A stretch of 7,710 nt of DNA from JBBQBQ01 sp038317685 (GTDB taxonomy: Bacteria > Desulfobacterota > Desulfuromonadia > Desulfuromonadales > DDH964), in assembly GCA_038317685.1 (NCBI GenBank), contig JBBQBQ010000171.1, forward strand, positions 1-7,710, read 5' to 3'. The translations under genes and the position numbers were made by a program. How positions within the stretch are numbered: position 1 is the first letter of the stretch; the number at the start of each line of letters is the position of its first letter. Below, one piece after another: positions 1-6,522 of the stretch. A model generated the notes under the pieces. The model saw only the letters and a list, made by a program, of their open reading frames with translations, was not told the DNA's origin and ran no database searches.

Positions 1-861
1 GTTGGGATAGAGGACCAGGGTGATCAGTTCGGCCGAGTTCTTGGCCGCCACCGATTCCGGGTAAAGGCCGGCGTTGAATTCGCCGAGGTCGAATTCGTCG
101 GTGGAACAGGCCTTCCAGAGCCGCAAGGTGTTGACGGTGCCGTTGCGGTACCCCGGCACCGGCACATCATAGGGGACCGCCAGGACGTCGCGGGTCTCCA
201 CCCACCGGGGCCGCTGCCGCCCCTGGCCGTCGAGCCGCCATTCGACCCGGCCCCCGAAGTGGACCCGCTGGGTATACTCGGGACGTTCCAGCTCCCAGGG
301 GTTCCCCTCGCGCAGCCAGTGGTCGGGTTCCTCGGCCTGCTCGCCGGCGATAATCTGCTGGCGGAACATGCCGTATTCGTAACGCAGCCCATAGCCGGTG
401 ACCGGCAGCTGCAGGGTGGCGCAACTGTCGAGGAAACAGGCGGCAAGCCTCCCCAGGCCGCCGTTCCCGAGCCCGGCGTCATTTTCGTTCTCGGCCAGTT
501 CCTCCAATTCCATCCCCAGGCACCGCACCGCCAACTCCGTCGCTTCGTCGAGCCCGAGATTGAGCGCGGCATTCCCCAGTGCGCGGCCCATCAGGAACTC
601 CAGGGAGAGGTAGTAAGCGTGCCGGGCGTCGGCTTCCACGTAGGCGTAGCGGGTACTCTTCCAACGTTCCATCAGCCGGTCGCGCAGACTCAGGACCAGG
701 GCCTGGTAGGCGTAGTGGGCCGACCGGCTGTGGCGGTCGCGGCCCAGGGTATGGGAATAGTAACGCCGAAAGTCCTCTACCAGGCTGTAGACGTCCATGC
801 CGAGAGGAGGGAGATCGGTCAGGCTCGCATCGAGGGCTTTTCGCAGGGTTTTGACGTCCAT
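1..861 (-). CDS. glgP: Glycogen/maltodextrin phosphorylase, N-terminal 287 residues (partial, continues beyond left edge)
   Basis: This enzyme removes glucose from the non-reducing ends of alpha-1,4-glucans with phosphate, giving glucose-1-phosphate; it is cytoplasmic and depends on pyridoxal phosphate. The visible part is an open frame of 287 codons with no stop before base 1. The family is usually about 820-850 residues, so roughly the first third is present. Diagnostic stretches are AHYAYQALVLSLRD (residues 48-61), YYLSLEFLMGRALGN (83-97), the glycine-rich ENENDAGLGNGGLGRLA (124-140), GYGLRYEYGMFRQ (156-168), DHWLREGNPWE (180-190), NTLRLWKA (244-251) and the last residues AELITLVLYPN. The lysine that binds the cofactor lies outside the window. 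The ATG at 861 has an AAAGGA site 5 bases upstream, and a stop closes the frame about 19 codons further up. It follows the HD-domain gene on the same strand after 101 bases. I saw no convincing promoter in that gap, so the two may be cotranscribed. Confidence 0.95.
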   Translation of the reverse strand, partial: MDVKTLRKALDASLTDLPPLGMDVYSLVEDFRRYYSHTLGRDRHSRSAHYAYQALVLSLRDRLMERWKSTRYAYVEADARHAYYLSLEFLMGRALGNAALNLGLDEATELAVRCLGMELEELAENENDAGLGNGGLGRLAACFLDSCATLQLPVTGYGLRYEYGMFRQQIIAGEQAEEPDHWLREGNPWELERPEYTQRVHFGGRVEWRLDGQGRQRPRWVETRDVLAVPYDVPVPGYRNGTVNTLRLWKACSTDEFDLGEFNAGLYPESVAAKNSAELITLVLYPN

Positions 862-962
862 GGTGGTCCTTTGCAGGGTGTTTGAGAGGCTGACGGCGAA
901 CCATTCAAATCGCCTTCAACCGAAAGTCTTGCCCGTAACCTTACTCCAAAACATCCGGCCTG

Positions 963-1529
963 TCACAGCCCCAGTTCCCCCGCCACCTCCTGCATCGCCC
1001 GCAGGCAGATCTCGCAGAATTCGTCGAGGGGAATGCCGATCATCTCGCATTCGGCGATGGTCTCCCGGTCGGCGCCGGCCGCGAACTGGCGTTCCTTGAA
1101 GCGCTTGCGCACCGACTTGGGCTGGACGCTGGCGAGCTTCTTGTCCGGATAGACCAGGGCCGCGGCGGCGATCAGGCCGGTGATCGTTTCACCGGCGGCG
1201 AGGGCATGGTGGAAGACCTCCTGGCGCCGCCTCCCGCCTTGGGCCGTTTCGTTGTGCATCCCGATCGCCTCGATCATCTCGGGTGCCACCCCTTGGGCCT
1301 TGAGCAGCGCTTCCGTCTCCAGGGTGTGGGTCTTGAGGTCGGGCTGGCTTTCGGCGTCGAGGTCGTGCAGCAGTCCCGCCAGCCCCCACAGCTCCGGATC
1401 GGCGCCGAAGCGCCCGGCCAGAGCCCGCATGACCGCTTCGGCGGCCAGGCAGTGGTTGACCAGGTTGGGGTTCTTCAGCCGCCCCCGCAGCAGGGCGAGG
1501 GCTTGGTCGCGGGTGATGCCGTAGTCCAT
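963..1529 (-). CDS. HD-domain phosphohydrolase-like protein, 188 aa
   Basis: This is a small cytoplasmic protein with an HD fold, a family of metal-dependent phosphohydrolases; the substrate cannot be told from sequence. The expected ligands are visible: His26 (VNHCLAAEAVM), the HD pair His55-Asp56 in LLHDLDAE, and later histidines at 92 (IGMHNETAQ) and 108. The position that often carries the final Asp reads AAGETITGLI (111-120). A C-terminal segment with three cysteines (CEMIG, FCEICLR) follows. The start chosen is the ATG at 1529, with GGAGGA 6 bases upstream. A longer TTG start at 1565 would lie inside the predicted -10 box, so it is unlikely. The gene sits directly upstream of glycogen phosphorylase on the same strand, which may be an operon link, but no functional link is proven. 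Confidence 0.85.
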   Translation of the reverse strand: MDYGITRDQALALLRGRLKNPNLVNHCLAAEAVMRALAGRFGADPELWGLAGLLHDLDAESQPDLKTHTLETEALLKAQGVAPEMIEAIGMHNETAQGGRRRQEVFHHALAAGETITGLIAAAALVYPDKKLASVQPKSVRKRFKERQFAAGADRETIAECEMIGIPLDEFCEICLRAMQEVAGELGL

Positions 1530-1563
1530 CGGTCGTCCTCCGTGGTCTGGATGGTTGTCGGCC

Positions 1564-1592
1564 AATATACCCGGCGGCGGCGCCCGTCACAA
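1564..1592 (-). promoter_or_regulatory. Sigma70-type promoter for the HD-domain gene
   Basis: Read on the minus strand, TTGTGA (1592-1587) is followed after exactly 17 bases by TATATT (1569-1564). These match the consensus at 4 of 6 and 5 of 6 positions. Transcription would begin near 1557, leaving a leader of about 28 bases before the ATG at 1529 with its GGAGGA site. The AT-rich -10 box stands out against very GC-rich surroundings. It probably also drives glgP if the two genes are cotranscribed. This is a sequence prediction only. Confidence 0.55.
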
Positions 1593-1719
1593 CCGCAAAG
1601 ACCCGCCCTGGCCTCCCAGGCCGCCACGGGACCGAGGTTGCCCGGGCCGGTTTGGGATGGCTGGTTGACCGCAGGGATGGTTCGAAGGACTGACGCCGGA
1701 ATTTTCCCGGGCTTCCCCC

Positions 1720-1748
1720 TTGGCAGCAGCTCCCACCTGCGCTATGAT
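1720..1748 (+). promoter_or_regulatory. Strong sigma70-type promoter for the penicillin-binding protein gene
   Basis: TTGGCA (1720-1725) and TATGAT (1743-1748) are separated by exactly 17 bases, and each box matches the consensus at 5 of 6 positions. Transcription should begin near 1755, giving a leader of about 48 bases. This position helps fix the start codon of the downstream gene, because in-frame start codons upstream, such as the ATG at 1677, would not be on the transcript. Confidence 0.7.
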
Positions 1749-1802
1749 GCAAGCTTCCAATTAACCGACACTTTTCCCCGAGGCCGCCGCCGGTCCCTGC
1801 CC

Positions 1803-3785
1803 TTGTCGCGCATCGTCTCCCTTCTATTCTGCGGATTGCTCCTGGCCGCAAGCCTGGTCGCCCCGGCCCGGGCCGAGGAGCTGATCGCCGCTTATCCCCT
1901 CCTGCCGACCGGCTATTCCTCCATCAAGGTCTTCGACCGCCAGGAGCGCTTCGTCGGCCGGATTCTTCCCGAAGGCCGCCGCTGGGTCCCTCTGGACCGG
2001 ATTCCGGTCTTTTTGCAGCAGGCGCTGGTTGCCATCGAGGATGCCCGCTTCTACCAGCATGGCGCCGTCGATTTCCGCGGCATCGCCCGGGCGCTGATGA
2101 AAGATGTCGTCAAGGGAAAGCTGGTCGAAGGAGGGTCGACGATCACCCAGCAGCTGGTCAAGAACAAATATCTGACCGCGGAGAAGACCCTCGACCGGAA
2201 GGTCAAGGAAGGATTTCTGGCGCTGGAATACGAAGGGAAATATTCCAAACAGCAGATTCTGGAAATGTATTTCAACGAAATCTACTTCGGCAACGGAGCC
2301 TGGGGAATCGCCCAGGCCTCCCGGCTTTATTTTGATAAAAACCCCGAGGAGCTCTCCGACGCCGAATCCGCCATGCTGGCCGGCGTGCCGAAAAACCCGG
2401 GGCGCTACAACCCGCTCGGGCCCAGAACCGAGGTCGACAAGCGGCGGAACACGGTCCTGGCGCGGATGGCGGAACTCAAGATGATCAGCCCCCGGCAGGA
2501 GCAGAAATTGCGCTCCCAGCGGGTGAAGACGGCCCAGCCGGGGCAAGCCCCGCAGTACCTGGCTCACGTCCGCCGCAAGCTGATCGAGTGGTACGGACCG
2601 CAGGTCATCGAAAGGGGAGGGCTGAACGTGGTTGCGGCGATGGACCTGAACCTCCAGAAGCTGGCGGAAAAGCTCCTTCCGGAGGGAGTGAAGCGGGTCT
2701 CTCCGGAACTTCAGGGGGCGCTGCTGTGCCTCGATCCGGCGACCGGCGATATCGTGGCGATGGTCGGCGGGGTTGACTTCGCCAAGAGTACCTACAACCG
2801 CGCCCTGTTTGCCGAGCGCCAGCCCGGCTCAGCGATCAAGCCGCTGATCTATGCCGCCGCCATCGCTCGGGGGATCACCGCCAGCAGCCGCTGGGACGAT
2901 ACGCCGGTCAGCTACGACAAAGGGAACGGCCAAACCTGGACGCCCCGCAACTATCGGGGCGAATCCTTCGGCGAGCTTTCGCTCCGGGAAGCCCTGGCCC
3001 GCTCGGACAACGTCATCACCGTCAAGCTCCTCGATACCATCGGCGTCCCCTACACTGTCGATTTCGCCGGGAGGATGGGTCTGCGGCTGCGCACCCCCAA
3101 CGATCTTTCCCTGGCCCTGGGAACGACGGAGGTGACCCTCCACGATCTGACCCTGGCCTATGCCCCCCTTGCTAGCTCCGGCCGGCGGGTCGAATCGCGG
3201 ACCATCGTCCGCATCCGCGACCGTCAGAAGAACAGCTGGACGGAAAACCCGCCGGCGATCACCCCGGTCCTGTCGCCGGCCACCGCTTATATCACCACCC
3301 GGATGCTGCAGGACGTCCTGACTTACGGAACCGCCAAGTCCCTGAAAAAATTTGCCGAGGAGCGCCCCGCGGCCGGCAAGACCGGCACCACCGACGATTA
3401 TCGGGATGCCTGGTTCATCGGCTATACGCCGCAGCTGATCACCGGGGTCTGGGTCGGCTACGATAAGCCGAAACCGGGGGGGAAGGGCTTCACCGGCGGG
3501 GCGGTCGCGGCGCCGATCTGGGAACGCTTCATGCGCCGGACCCTGGCGGGGACTCCCGCCAGCGATTTTCCTCAGCCGGAGAGCATTGTCGCGGTGGAGA
3601 TCGATCCGAAGATCGGCTGCCCGGCGGGTCCCGAGACCCCCGAACCCCGGACGGAATACTATCTTTCCGGGACCGAGCCGACGCTCCCCTGTCCCGGCGC
3701 CGGTCCCGCCACCCCTTCGGCCCCGCCTGAAGGCCCCGCGCTCCCCGGCGCGATTTCACCCGAAAGCCTCCCTCGCCCCGATTAG
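1803..3785 (+). CDS. Class A penicillin-binding protein (bifunctional transglycosylase/transpeptidase), 660 aa
   Basis: It polymerises lipid II into glycan strands and crosslinks the peptides in the periplasm. A hydrophobic N-terminus (about residues 4-23) ends in APARA-EE, which looks like a signal peptidase I site as much as a membrane anchor. The GT51 domain shows EDARFYQH (catalytic Glu79), GGSTITQQLVKN (110-121), RKVKE (132-136) and ILEMYFNEIYFGNG with Glu154. The transpeptidase domain shows PGSAIKP (nucleophile Ser343, Lys346), SDN (401-403) and KTGTT (526-530). The C-terminus has a Cys606/Cys630 pair and a Pro-rich tail. The length is on the short side for PBP1A-type enzymes. The TTG at 1803 is preferred because it is the first ATG, GTG or TTG in frame after the predicted transcription start and gives a clean signal sequence. 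The nearest GAGG is 19 bases away, so initiation may be weak; a CTG at 1797 is an alternative. Confidence 0.93.
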   Translation: MSRIVSLLFCGLLLAASLVAPARAEELIAAYPLLPTGYSSIKVFDRQERFVGRILPEGRRWVPLDRIPVFLQQALVAIEDARFYQHGAVDFRGIARALMKDVVKGKLVEGGSTITQQLVKNKYLTAEKTLDRKVKEGFLALEYEGKYSKQQILEMYFNEIYFGNGAWGIAQASRLYFDKNPEELSDAESAMLAGVPKNPGRYNPLGPRTEVDKRRNTVLARMAELKMISPRQEQKLRSQRVKTAQPGQAPQYLAHVRRKLIEWYGPQVIERGGLNVVAAMDLNLQKLAEKLLPEGVKRVSPELQGALLCLDPATGDIVAMVGGVDFAKSTYNRALFAERQPGSAIKPLIYAAAIARGITASSRWDDTPVSYDKGNGQTWTPRNYRGESFGELSLREALARSDNVITVKLLDTIGVPYTVDFAGRMGLRLRTPNDLSLALGTTEVTLHDLTLAYAPLASSGRRVESRTIVRIRDRQKNSWTENPPAITPVLSPATAYITTRMLQDVLTYGTAKSLKKFAEERPAAGKTGTTDDYRDAWFIGYTPQLITGVWVGYDKPKPGGKGFTGGAVAAPIWERFMRRTLAGTPASDFPQPESIVAVEIDPKIGCPAGPETPEPRTEYYLSGTEPTLPCPGAGPATPSAPPEGPALPGAISPESLPRPD

Positions 3786-3900
3786 CCTGCCGCCGCTGCT
3801 CCCCGGGCGCCTTCACTCAAGTCTGGCCGATAGAGGACCTTGGTGGTAAGCTGACCCGACCCTTTATCCTGACTCTTCTTTGCCGGGAGGCAAGACCCCC

Positions 3901-5187
3901 ATGAACTTCGTCGTCATCTGCCTGCATAGCCTGGATATGCGCGACTTCCACAGCCAGCTGCGGGATACGCCGTTTCTGGATGAGCTGCGCACGACGTCGA
4001 TCTTCGTTCCCTTCGGCCGCGGTCAGGGCCATCACCACGGGGATTCCCTGAATGCCGAGATGACCGGGGTCTGGACCGGGCGCTGTTGCGATTCCCGGCT
4101 CAGCGCAAACGGTTATCAGGCGGCGGAGCGATGCTGGTGGCCCCCGAGCCTTCTCGAACGGCTCCGGGACCAGGGTTACGACATCCTGTCCGGGATCGGC
4201 TCCGGCGTGGCGGACGACATCGGCACCTTTGCCGTCGAAGGTCTGAACCGCTCCTGGCTGAAGGATCAGCCGGAGCGGCTGGAGCCATTCCTCTGCCCCC
4301 GGCCGACGGATCTCTCCGGCCTGCTGGCCGCGGCGGGGAAGTCCCGACGTTTTTACCTGCACCTCTTCCTGCGGGAGACCCATCGTCCCTGGACCGAAAA
4401 CTCCGCGTTGTCGAGACTGGCCTGCCCGCGGGGGTGGAAAGGGCTGCGGCAGCGGCTGGGCCCGACCCGCGGCGGCTGGCCCCGGGACGCCTCCTGGGCG
4501 CGGCGTCTGGCCCTGGAGCAGCCCGATGCCTTCGCCCGGCTGCGGCGCTCCGGCCTGGCCCGGGCCGACCGGCGCATCAGGGAGATCTTCGCCGCGACCC
4601 AGGGTCTTGAGAACGTGACCTACGTGATCTACAGCAACCACGGCGAGGTCTTCGATCACTTCCGTTATCATCTGCCGCATCCAAGGGTCCGGATCGACGG
4701 CTTTGAAATGGTGGAGGGAACCTCGCACGGAAATTTCCCCTATGAGGTCCTTTACAGCAATATGCAGATGTGGCAGATTCCGGGGCAGGCTCCGCGGGTC
4801 ATGGAAGGGATCGGCCGTTCCATCGATTTTGCGCCGACGATTCTCGACCTGGCCGGACAGGAGCCGATGGGGATGGACGGCCTCAGCATGCTCCCCGACT
4901 TCGCGGCCGGGGGCTTCCCGCACCGGCGCCGTTATGCGGAAAATTCAACGGGCGGTGGCTGCATCAGCATGGTCCGGGAGGATGGCTTCAAGTTCCTGGC
5001 GATCGGCCTGGTCCCTGAGGGGACGCCCAACCTGCATGCGGCCCGGGGTTTTCCGGAGCATCGGATGGCGGTCTTCGACCTGAACGCCGATGCCGGCGAA
5101 TACGTCAATCTCATCGATTCGGACCGCGGCCGGGAGGTTGTGGCCTGGGCGGTCAAAGAACATGCCGCCCTGAAGGGACCGGGGTGA
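3901..5187 (+). CDS. Sulfatase/alkaline-phosphatase superfamily protein with atypical active-site residues, 428 aa
   Basis: The fold is recognisable from three places: the first strand MNFVVICLHSL followed by TPFLDELR; YVIYSNHGEVFDHF (241-254) with SHGNFPYEVLYSNMQMW (275-291), which correspond to the family SDHGE and HG-YE blocks; and GRSIDFAPTILDLAG plus GMDGLSMLP (305-332). Members usually hydrolyse sulfate or phosphate esters using two N-terminal Asp metal ligands, a formylglycine Cys/Ser in CxPSR (or Ser/Thr), and Asp-His of SDHG. Here the N-terminal Asp position reads His9-Ser10, no CxPxR exists, and SDHG reads SNHG (Asn246). A histidine cluster GHHHGDS (43-49) lies where the nucleophile is expected, so Ser49 or Thr55 are candidates. 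No signal peptide is seen, so the protein is probably cytoplasmic. The ATG has GGGAGG 10 bases upstream. The gene starts 115 bases after the PBP gene. It could be an active variant or a binding-only relative; the substrate is unknown. Confidence 0.82.
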   Translation: MNFVVICLHSLDMRDFHSQLRDTPFLDELRTTSIFVPFGRGQGHHHGDSLNAEMTGVWTGRCCDSRLSANGYQAAERCWWPPSLLERLRDQGYDILSGIGSGVADDIGTFAVEGLNRSWLKDQPERLEPFLCPRPTDLSGLLAAAGKSRRFYLHLFLRETHRPWTENSALSRLACPRGWKGLRQRLGPTRGGWPRDASWARRLALEQPDAFARLRRSGLARADRRIREIFAATQGLENVTYVIYSNHGEVFDHFRYHLPHPRVRIDGFEMVEGTSHGNFPYEVLYSNMQMWQIPGQAPRVMEGIGRSIDFAPTILDLAGQEPMGMDGLSMLPDFAAGGFPHRRRYAENSTGGGCISMVREDGFKFLAIGLVPEGTPNLHAARGFPEHRMAVFDLNADAGEYVNLIDSDRGREVVAWAVKEHAALKGPG

Positions 5188-5243
5188 CGTTTCCCCGGCA
5201 GCCGCCGGCCGACCGCTCAGCCTGTGCAACCCCACCACCTTTC

Positions 5244-5252
5244 TGCTATCCT
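5244..5252 (+). promoter_or_regulatory. Possible extended -10 promoter for the zinc-ribbon/DUF4149 pair
   Basis: TGCTATCCT carries the TGn extension followed by TATCCT, a 4 of 6 match to the -10 consensus, 33 bases before the GTG start at 5286. No good -35 box is present at the right distance; TGTGCA at 5223-5228 with an 18-base spacer is weak. The site lies in the 98-base gap between the sulfatase-like gene and the zinc-ribbon gene. Confidence 0.38.
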
Positions 5253-5285
5253 CACAGAAGACCCTGACCCAAAAGGAGCTGCCTG

Positions 5286-5543
5286 GTGCTCAGCCAAGAA
5301 CTGATTGCCCTCGATTGCCCTTATTGCCAAGAGGAGATATTTCAACCGCTGCAGTGGTTCAAACAACCCTATTTTACCTGCCCGGCCTGTGACGGCGGGC
5401 TGGCCGCCGACCAGTTCGCCCCCCTCGTGGTCGCCATCGAGGAGGCCCTGGAAGCCAGGGTCGCGGACATGCTGCGGGGCGAAGCGTCCTGCGGCGGCGG
5501 CTGCCGCTGCGGGAAAACGGCCGACCGCAAGGAGTCGCCATGA
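5286..5543 (+). CDS. Small Cys-rich zinc-ribbon-like protein of unknown function, 85 aa
   Basis: I do not recognise a named family. Two CxxC knuckles, CPYC (11-14) and CPAC (32-35), are 17 residues apart and look like a zinc ribbon. A short helix-prone acidic stretch (about 48-64) follows, then a second Cys cluster, CGGGCRCG (69-76), in a charged tail. All seven cysteines could bind metal. There is no signal peptide or membrane segment, so it is probably cytoplasmic. The GTG at 5286 is chosen because AGGAG lies 7 bases upstream and the frame starts there cleanly; there is no ATG alternative near. Its stop overlaps the next start (ATGA), so translation of the two genes is probably coupled and their products may act together. 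The conserved-looking Cys pattern and the Shine-Dalgarno site argue that this is a real gene. Confidence 0.78.
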   Translation: MLSQELIALDCPYCQEEIFQPLQWFKQPYFTCPACDGGLAADQFAPLVVAIEEALEARVADMLRGEASCGGGCRCGKTADRKESP

Positions 5544-5980
5544 ATCTGGTCGCCATCCTCTATCGCCTGGCCCTGGCCTTCTGGGTCGGCGGGGTTGCCC
5601 TCTTTACTCTGGTCCTCACTCCGATCCTTTTCAAGACCCAGCCCCGCGATCTGGCCGGCAAGATCGTCGGGGTGCTCTTCCCCGGGTACTTCCGCTGGGG
5701 ACTCGCCTGCGGAGCCGTCGCTCTCGTCGCCCTGCTGCTGCAGCGCGGCCGCCACTTCGTTCCGGCCCTGGTCCTGCTGTTGCTGATGCTGGCCGCGACC
5801 ACTTTCCAGGCCCTGGTCATCGAGCCGAAGGCCGCGGCCCTCAAGGAGCAGATCGGTTCCTTCGAAACGACTACCAAGGACCATCCGCTGCGCCGGGAGT
5901 TCGCCCGGTTGCACGCCGTCTCGGCGGTCTGCAATCTGACCGTCCTGGTCGGCGGGGTGGTGCTGGTGGTGCTGTTGTAA
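5540..5980 (+). CDS. DUF4149 (TMEM205-like) integral membrane protein, 146 aa
   Basis: This is a small inner-membrane protein with four predicted membrane segments, at about residues 5-29, 52-68, 73-93 and 128-146. The N-terminal AFWVGGVALFTLVLTPILF and the C-terminal FARLHAVSAVCNLTVLVGG agree with the DUF4149 family (Pfam PF13664), and the length of about 145 residues is usual. No enzymatic function is established for the bacterial family. A soluble charged loop (about 96-122, EPKAAALKEQIGSF onward) separates segments 3 and 4. The ATG overlaps the stop of the zinc-ribbon gene as ATGA and has AAGGAG about 7 bases upstream inside that gene, which indicates translational coupling. I assign the family by eye from these motifs; a transport or resistance role would be a guess. 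Confidence 0.85.
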   Translation: MNLVAILYRLALAFWVGGVALFTLVLTPILFKTQPRDLAGKIVGVLFPGYFRWGLACGAVALVALLLQRGRHFVPALVLLLLMLAATTFQALVIEPKAAALKEQIGSFETTTKDHPLRREFARLHAVSAVCNLTVLVGGVVLVVLL

Positions 5981-6020
5981 GCAAAGCCCGGATCCTTTCC
6001 CCGGAGTTCGGAGATAGCTC

Positions 6021-6049
6021 TTGGTCAGAATTGGCAGATGTGGTATAAA
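6021..6049 (+). promoter_or_regulatory. Sigma70-type promoter with extended -10 for the response regulator gene
   Basis: TTGGTC (6021-6026) and TATAAA (6044-6049) are 17 bases apart. The -10 box matches the consensus at 5 of 6 positions and is preceded by TGG, giving an extended -10 that compensates for a -35 box matching only at TTG. Transcription would start near 6056, leaving about 39 bases of leader before the ATG at 6095. This indicates that the regulator is expressed separately from the DUF4149 gene that ends at 5980. Confidence 0.62.
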
Positions 6050-6094
6050 GCGGCTCACTCCAACCCCTGGCGACCGGCCCTAGGAAGTGGACCG

Positions 6095-6478
6095 ATGGGA
6101 AAAGTTCTGATCATTGACGACGACCGCCTCTTCCTCGAGTTTCTTAAGGGTTACCTGGAGAAGCGCTGTCCCTCCCTGGAGGTCGAAACCTTTGTCAATC
6201 CGGTGAAGGGGCTGGCCGCCATCAGCGCGGACCTCGACCTCCTCCTTCTCGATCTGGAGATGCCCGGACTCGACGGCAGCAAAATCCTGTCCTACGCAAC
6301 CGCCAAGGGACTCAGCAAAAACCGCATTATCATCCTCTCCGCCCGCGACGCCGACTTCCTTCACCAACGCTTCCCCATGGGGTGCTGTCTGGCCGTCCTC
6401 AACAAGCACGAGGCGCGGCAACAGACGGTCCTCGACATGGTCTTCAACTCCCTCCAGATGAAGTGCGAAAGGGGCTAG
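6095..6478 (+). CDS. Stand-alone receiver-domain response regulator (CheY-like), 127 aa
   Basis: This is a single phosphoacceptor domain with no output domain, so it should act by protein-protein contact or as a phosphorelay step. The receiver signature is complete: an acidic pair in IIDDD (Asp8, Asp9), phosphoacceptor Asp53 in LLLLDLEMPGLDG, Ser82 in IIILSAR at the switch Thr/Ser position, and Lys104 in VLNKHEA. The usual KP dipeptide after that lysine is KH here. The domain fills the whole protein, a normal length for the family. The ATG at 6095 is preferred over an upstream TTG in frame because AGGA lies 9 bases before it and the protein then begins directly with the first strand, MGKVLIIDDD. 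It has its own promoter and is followed by a terminator. No histidine kinase is in the window, so its partner is unknown. Confidence 0.9.
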   Translation: MGKVLIIDDDRLFLEFLKGYLEKRCPSLEVETFVNPVKGLAAISADLDLLLLDLEMPGLDGSKILSYATAKGLSKNRIIILSARDADFLHQRFPMGCCLAVLNKHEARQQTVLDMVFNSLQMKCERG

Positions 6479-6484
6479 TGCCCC
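6471..6484 (+). other. Short hairpin spanning the response regulator stop codon, competing with the terminator stem
   Basis: GGGGC (6471-6475) can pair with GCCCC (6480-6484) around the loop TAGT, which contains the stop codon of the regulator. Its last two bases (6483-6484) are also the first two bases of the terminator stem, so both cannot form fully at once. The stem is only 5 base pairs, and in GC-rich DNA such short dyads arise by chance. Confidence 0.35.
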
Positions 6485-6505
6485 GGGAGATCCCGGACTT
6501 TTTTT
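6483..6505 (+). terminator. Short intrinsic (rho-independent) terminator after the response regulator gene
   Basis: CCGGG (6483-6487) and CCCGG (6492-6496) form a 5-base-pair all-GC stem with loop AGAT, followed after two bases by seven T residues (6499-6505). A run of seven T is rare in this GC-rich window, which strengthens the call; the short stem weakens it. It lies 5 bases after the regulator stop and just before the ribosome binding site of the molybdenum cofactor genes. It should end the regulator transcript or lower read-through into them. Confidence 0.6.
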
Positions 6506-6522
6506 GCAAAGGAACACCCCCC

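Noticed and set aside
259..885. Long plus-strand open frame opposite the left-hand gene
   Set aside because: It is the antisense shadow of glycogen phosphorylase. The minus-strand frame has unmistakable family motifs, whereas the plus-strand translation has no recognisable domain.
1607..1620. Inverted repeat CCTGG-CCTC-CCAGG in the divergent intergenic region
   Set aside because: It is only 5 base pairs with no T-tract and no second copy nearby, so neither an operator nor a terminator can be supported.
1206..1802. Upstream extension of the PBP reading frame to an ATG at 1206 or 1677
   Set aside because: The segment from 1206 overlaps the HD-domain gene on the other strand, and both starts precede the strong promoter at 1720-1748. 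The translated extension has no domain.
3840..3868. Possible promoter TTGGTG with TTTATC before the sulfatase-like gene
   Set aside because: The spacer is 17 bases but the -10 box is poor, so the match is no better than chance. The gene may be read from the PBP promoter, since no terminator was seen between 3786 and 3900.
3817..4923. 368-codon minus-strand open frame opposite the sulfatase-like gene
   Set aside because: The plus-strand frame shows the fold motifs and a Shine-Dalgarno site. The minus-strand product is low-complexity Gly/Pro/Arg-rich, typical of GC-rich antisense frames.
5195..5208. Hairpin CCGGC-AGCC-GCCGG after the sulfatase-like gene
   Set aside because: No T-tract follows on either strand, and short GC dyads are frequent in this composition, so it is not called as a terminator.
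6030..6045. Possible sigma54 site at TTGGCAGATGTGGTAT
   Set aside because: The GC doublet expected at -12 is absent, while an overlapping sigma70 promoter with extended -10 fits better.
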